Assembly (NCBI GenBank): GCA_003557485.1
Contig: PWOI01000007.1
Location: 1 to 9,726 of the forward strand
Direction: 5' to 3'
DNA length: 9,726 nucleotides
Origin: Elusimicrobiota bacterium
GTDB taxonomy: Bacteria > CG03 > SLGR01 > PWQF01
Part shown: piece after piece, positions 7,447 through 9,726 of the stretch
Layout of the letters: each line of letters opens with the position of its first letter
Numbering within the stretch: position 1 is the stretch's first letter
Notes under the pieces: model-generated
Seen by the model: the letters and a program-made list of their open reading frames with translations, nothing else
The model's database searches: none
What the model was told of the DNA's origin: nothing
Program-made: the position numbers and the translations under genes

Positions 7447-8674
7447 CCCTTACGCCTGTGATTTTGCCTGCTACGACTACTGGCTCAAACCCCTGGGACT
7501 TCTTTATATCTCTTCAATTCTCAAGTCATACGGACACGAAACGGTTATGGTTGATTGCCTTCACCGCAGGGCGGGGCCGCAAGAATACGGAAAGGGCAGA
7601 TTGGATAGTCAGGAAACAATAAAACCGGGTGCGCTCAAGACTTACCCAAGAAAATACTCCAACTACGGCATATTCGGAGAAAAACTTTATAATATACTTA
7701 AAAGAATAAAGACCCCCGATATGATTCTGTTGTCCACGTCAATGACCTACTGGTATCCCGCAGCTGCTGAAACAGCGCGGATTTTAAGAGATGTTTTTCC
7801 GGGAGTAAAAATAGCCGCCGGAGGCACTTATATAACGCTTTGCCCGGGCCACGCCCGCGAAAATATCGATGCGGACTATTTTTTTGAGGGTGCGGAATTA
7901 AGAGGTTTTTTCGATTTTATAGGCGAAAACTATATGCCGTTTAACCAGTGGCCGTCTCCTGACTATAGCTGTTATGAAACCCTTGATTATGCCGTAACGA
8001 GAACATCTGCAGGATGCGCCCGGGGGTGTCCTTACTGTGGAATAAGTAGAATCTGGAAAGGGTTCTTTACACGAAAACCCGGTGATATAACAGAAGAATT
8101 CAATTATTATTATTCACTCGGCATACGCGACATGGCTTTTTATGATGACGCGCTGCTTGAAAATCCCTTTCTCCTTGAATCTCTCGGATCTCTTCCCGGT
8201 AAGATACGGATCCATACGCCCAACGGGATCAATCCACGTCTGATTGACTGGACTACGGCAGATTTATTGAAGAAAAGCTGTTTCCTGAACCCCGTAATTG
8301 CCGCAGACACTCTAGGCTCCGCCGGAAGACCCAAAAATTCAAAAAAAGAGATTGAAAGAGCGGCTGAATCTCTCTACAGGGCGGGATATCGCCGCGGAGA
8401 AATATCGGCCTACCTGATTATGGGCCTTCCCGGCCATAGCCTGCAGGATTTTCTGAAAGAGGCTGTTTTTCTTAACAAACTCGGCATCAGGGTATTAATA
8501 GCCGAATATGCCGTTGTTCCGGGGTGCGGGTATGACGAAATTATAGCCCCTGAGGTCCTTAACGAGCCGCTTCTCCATAACAATTCAATATTTCCCTGCA
8601 TAGACGAGGGAAGAGAGAATATTTCGGCAATTAAGGTTGAAATAGCCCGCCGGAACAACAGTTTATCTAAATAA
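7415..8674 (+). CDS. B12-binding-domain radical SAM protein
   Basis: With TTG 7415 the product is 419 residues. Residues 6-175 look like a cobalamin-binding-type Rossmann domain: RFLLVNPYA at 6-14, KPLGLLYISSILKSYGHE at 25-42, DMILLSTSM at 102-110 and VKIAAGGTYITLCPGHA at 131-147. The radical SAM barrel follows, with TSAGCARGCPYCGIS at 197-211; C201, C205 and C208 form the CxxxCxxC cluster site. Further barrel landmarks are DMAFYDDALL at 239-248, HTPNGINPRLID at 267-278 and MGLPG at 336-340. Such enzymes methylate, rearrange or couple carbon centres, often in lipid, cofactor or natural-product pathways; the substrate here is unknown. The classic DxHxxG cobalamin motif is not seen, as is common in this class. 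The start overlaps the CDF gene by 32 bases. TTG at 7367 or 7397 is possible; none has a good ribosome binding site. Confidence 0.88.
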   Translation: MSTKKRFLLVNPYACDFACYDYWLKPLGLLYISSILKSYGHETVMVDCLHRRAGPQEYGKGRLDSQETIKPGALKTYPRKYSNYGIFGEKLYNILKRIKTPDMILLSTSMTYWYPAAAETARILRDVFPGVKIAAGGTYITLCPGHARENIDADYFFEGAELRGFFDFIGENYMPFNQWPSPDYSCYETLDYAVTRTSAGCARGCPYCGISRIWKGFFTRKPGDITEEFNYYYSLGIRDMAFYDDALLENPFLLESLGSLPGKIRIHTPNGINPRLIDWTTADLLKKSCFLNPVIAADTLGSAGRPKNSKKEIERAAESLYRAGYRRGEISAYLIMGLPGHSLQDFLKEAVFLNKLGIRVLIAEYAVVPGCGYDEIIAPEVLNEPLLHNNSIFPCIDEGRENISAIKVEIARRNNSLSK

Positions 8675-8724
8675 CTCGTATCATTTTTTTGTTTTATCCT
8701 CTATGGACAATCCCTTTCACATAT

Positions 8725-8759
8725 ATTTCATATTAATTGCACTATTATTTCATATCAAT
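8725..8759 (+). promoter_or_regulatory. Tandem 13-bp direct repeat, likely operator
   Basis: ATTTCATATTAAT at 8725-8737 and ATTTCATATCAAT at 8747-8759 differ at one base and start 22 bp apart, two turns of the helix. The second copy covers the -35 region expected for the TATACT at 8764-8769. This is the geometry used by activators that bind same-face direct repeats, for example AraC-type proteins or response regulators. The regulator is not in the window. Confidence 0.45.
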
Positions 8760-8763
8760 ACCG

Positions 8764-8769
8764 TATACT
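8764..8769 (+). promoter_or_regulatory. Candidate -10 box of the small-gene promoter
   Basis: TATACT matches the -10 consensus at five of six positions and lies 31 bases before ATG 8801. No good -35 sequence exists at 16-18 bp; the direct repeat 8725-8759 occupies that place instead, which would fit an activator-dependent promoter. Confidence 0.4.
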
Positions 8770-8784
8770 ATTAATGAAGGCAAG

Positions 8785-8791
8785 GGTGAGG
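8785..8791 (+). promoter_or_regulatory. Ribosome binding site of the small orphan gene
   Basis: GGTGAGG lies nine bases before ATG 8801. It is the main support for treating the short frame as a gene. Confidence 0.5.
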
Positions 8792-8800
8792 TAAAGACAA

Positions 8801-8989
8801 ATGAAAAACATAGTTAATGCATACGGTCAAAATATCGTCATCCTGAGTATGGACTTCGGGAAGGGAGCTTTAGCTGAAGAGAAAGAGCTGATTTCACAGG
8901 TATTTTACGCTGAAATCATTTTGAGGCCTGAATTAGAAGATATCTGGAAAATCAGCCACAGTAAAGATTTTCCCAATTACGATATTTAA
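8801..8989 (+). CDS. Small orphan protein of 62 residues
   Basis: I do not recognise this protein. It has 62 residues, no signal peptide and no membrane segment. The N-terminal half could form a strand (NIVILSMDF, 11-19), followed by acidic helical segments (ALAEEKELISQVFYAEIIL, about 23-41) and an aromatic end (IWKISHSKDFPNYDI). There are no cysteines, no repeats and no zinc-binding pattern. Support for a real gene comes from ATG 8801 with a good ribosome binding site, a likely -10 box 31 bases upstream with paired repeats before it, and a hairpin plus T-tract downstream. It could also be the remnant of a longer gene or a chance frame in an AT-rich spacer. Confidence 0.45.
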   Translation: MKNIVNAYGQNIVILSMDFGKGALAEEKELISQVFYAEIILRPELEDIWKISHSKDFPNYDI

Positions 8990-9042
8990 ATGCCGGAGCT
9001 GACACATTTAAAAATTGAATTCCATACAGGTTTTTGCCGGAG

Positions 9043-9066
9043 CCCCGGTTTCGGCCCTTACCGGGG
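9043..9066 (+). promoter_or_regulatory. GC-rich RNA hairpin in the spacer
   Basis: CCCCGGT at 9043-9049 pairs perfectly with ACCGGGG at 9060-9066 around a ten-base loop. A short T-run (9084-9089) lies 17 bases beyond it, too far for a standard intrinsic terminator. It is probably part of a folded 3' end or leader RNA together with the hairpins at 9092-9139. Confidence 0.5.
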
Positions 9067-9091
9067 ATACTCAGCAAACCCTCTTTTTTAA

Positions 9092-9108
9092 CCCGTCTGC
9101 CTGACGGG
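9092..9108 (+). promoter_or_regulatory. Hairpin that competes with the terminator stem
   Basis: CCCGTC at 9092-9097 pairs with GACGGG at 9103-9108 across the five-base loop TGCCT. Its 3' arm holds the same bases (ACGG, 9104-9107) that form the 5' arm of the terminator stem before the T-tract, so the two structures exclude each other. Confidence 0.45.
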
Positions 9109-9147
9109 GTAAGCCGTTAAAACTTTGCCTTAGAACCGTTTTTTTTT
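9104..9147 (+). terminator. Probable intrinsic terminator with a nine-T tract
   Basis: ACGG at 9104-9107 pairs with CCGT at 9136-9139, and TAAG at 9110-9113 pairs with CTTA at 9129-9132, with a small internal loop between them. Nine T residues at 9139-9147 follow directly. The stem is imperfect and its loop large, so termination may be weak or conditional. It would end the transcript carrying the small orphan gene before the GH35 promoter. Confidence 0.5.
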
Positions 9148-9171
9148 CTAGCTCATCCCTGTTAATTCAAT

Positions 9172-9200
9172 TTTACAAATCTGAAATTAAATGCTATAAG
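9172..9200 (+). promoter_or_regulatory. Extended -10 promoter of the GH35 gene
   Basis: TTTACA at 9172-9177, a 17-bp spacer, and TATAAG at 9195-9200 preceded by TG at 9192-9193 make a strong housekeeping-type promoter. The start of transcription would be near 9207, giving a leader of about 56 bases. The design matches the promoter at 4903-4930. Confidence 0.75.
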
Positions 9201-9250
9201 AATAGTTAATGTAATCGTTTTCAGAGCTGCTTAGCCGGCCTAAAAAAAGA

Positions 9251-9257
9251 AAGGAAG
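9251..9257 (+). promoter_or_regulatory. Ribosome binding site fixing the GH35 GTG start
   Basis: AAGGAAG lies five bases before GTG 9263 in a purine-rich tract. It supports the GTG start; no in-frame ATG lies nearby. Confidence 0.6.
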
Positions 9258-9262
9258 AAAAA

Positions 9263-9726
9263 GTGTTTAAGAAAATAGATTTGAAAAACGGAACTTTCCA
9301 GGCGGACGAAAAACCATTCTTTGTAAACTCAGGTGAAATACATTATTTCCGTATAGACCCCGAACTATGGGACAAACATCTGAAAAAGGCCTCCGAGGCA
9401 GGGTTAAATACAGTTTCTACTTACATTCCATGGCGTATACATGAACCGTCCGAAGGTGTCTTCGATCTGGAGAGTTTTACTTCTTTTGCTGATACTGTAA
9501 AGAAGCACGGGCTCTATCTTATAGCCAGAGTAGGGCCTGTTTCAAATGCCGAGCTGGAAGACGAGGGATTGCCCGGATGGATAACCGAAAAATATCCGGA
9601 AGTCTATCTTAAGGGCAAAGAACTGGAGAACCTTCCACACTGTATTCTTGTTGCATACAACAATCCGGTCTTTCTTGGCCTGGTTGAAAAGTGGTACAAC
9701 AAAATCATTCCCCTTGTCGCTGAAAG
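9263..9726 (+). CDS. Glycoside hydrolase family 35 (beta-galactosidase-like), N-terminal part
   Basis: The frame runs from GTG 9263 past the right edge, showing 154 residues; family members are usually 500 or more. There is no signal peptide, so the enzyme is probably cytoplasmic. The start of the GH35 TIM barrel is clear: FFVNSGEIHYFRI at 19-31, WDKHLKKASEAGLNTVSTYIPW at about 36-57, and HEPSEGVFDL at 60-69. The segment LYLIARVGPVSNAEL at 84-98 carries the expected acid/base glutamate (E97), followed by GLPGW at 102-106. The normal sequence there is close to RPGPYICAEW, so this protein diverges around its active site. Substrate may therefore be a beta-galactoside or another beta-linked glycan. 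The catalytic nucleophile lies beyond the window. Confidence 0.85.
   Translation, partial: MFKKIDLKNGTFQADEKPFFVNSGEIHYFRIDPELWDKHLKKASEAGLNTVSTYIPWRIHEPSEGVFDLESFTSFADTVKKHGLYLIARVGPVSNAELEDEGLPGWITEKYPEVYLKGKELENLPHCILVAYNNPVFLGLVEKWYNKIIPLVAE

Noticed and set aside
8675-8700. Terminator after the radical SAM gene
   Set aside because: A T-run is present at 8685-8691 but no stem precedes it.
9092-9108. Terminator on the - strand at this hairpin
   Set aside because: Read on the - strand the stem is followed by A residues, not T residues, and no - strand gene is present.
9020-9140. c-di-GMP (GEMM-type) riboswitch, suggested by GCAAACC and GGTAAGCC
   Set aside because: The order and spacing of the conserved elements do not fit the known structure.
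8810-9211. Ten-base match ATAGTTAATG at 8810-8819 and 9202-9211
   Set aside because: One copy lies in a coding start and the other after a promoter; it is AT-rich and easily explained by chance.

Overview
The window looks like chromosomal DNA of an uncultured diderm (Gram-negative type) bacterium. A TolC-like outer-membrane protein and a MacA/MacB-type pump imply two membranes. Base composition is mixed, with many ATA, AGG and AGA codons, and genes are packed with short gaps or overlaps. No marker gene fixes the phylum. Every supported gene reads on the + strand; no rRNA, tRNA, CRISPR array or insertion sequence was seen.

Region 1 (2-4879) is an envelope-stress/efflux operon cut by the left edge. 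It holds the C-terminal end of a small single-pass membrane protein (possibly an anti-sigma factor), a secreted Spy/CpxP-like protein with two LTxxQ motifs, a TolC-like outer-membrane channel, a periplasmic adaptor (membrane fusion protein), and a full MacB-type ABC transporter. The last three would form a tripartite exporter. The adaptor has almost no alpha-helical hairpin, which is the most unusual feature of this part.

Region 2 (4903-8674) starts with a near-consensus extended -10 promoter and holds four genes that overlap end to start: a GT-A family 2 glycosyltransferase, a membrane-anchored SagB/ThcOx-type nitroreductase-fold flavoprotein, a cation diffusion facilitator, and a B12-binding-domain radical SAM enzyme. 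The overlaps indicate co-translation, but the combination does not match a pathway I recognise. It is the best candidate here for an undescribed functional unit.

Region 3 (8675-9262) is AT-rich and mostly non-coding. It holds a 13-bp direct repeat at 22-bp spacing upstream of a likely -10 box, a 62-residue orphan small gene with a good ribosome binding site, a run of GC-rich hairpins ending in a nine-T tract, and a second strong extended -10 promoter. That promoter drives region 4 (9263-9726), the N-terminal third or less of a GH35 (beta-galactosidase-like) glycoside hydrolase cut by the right edge.
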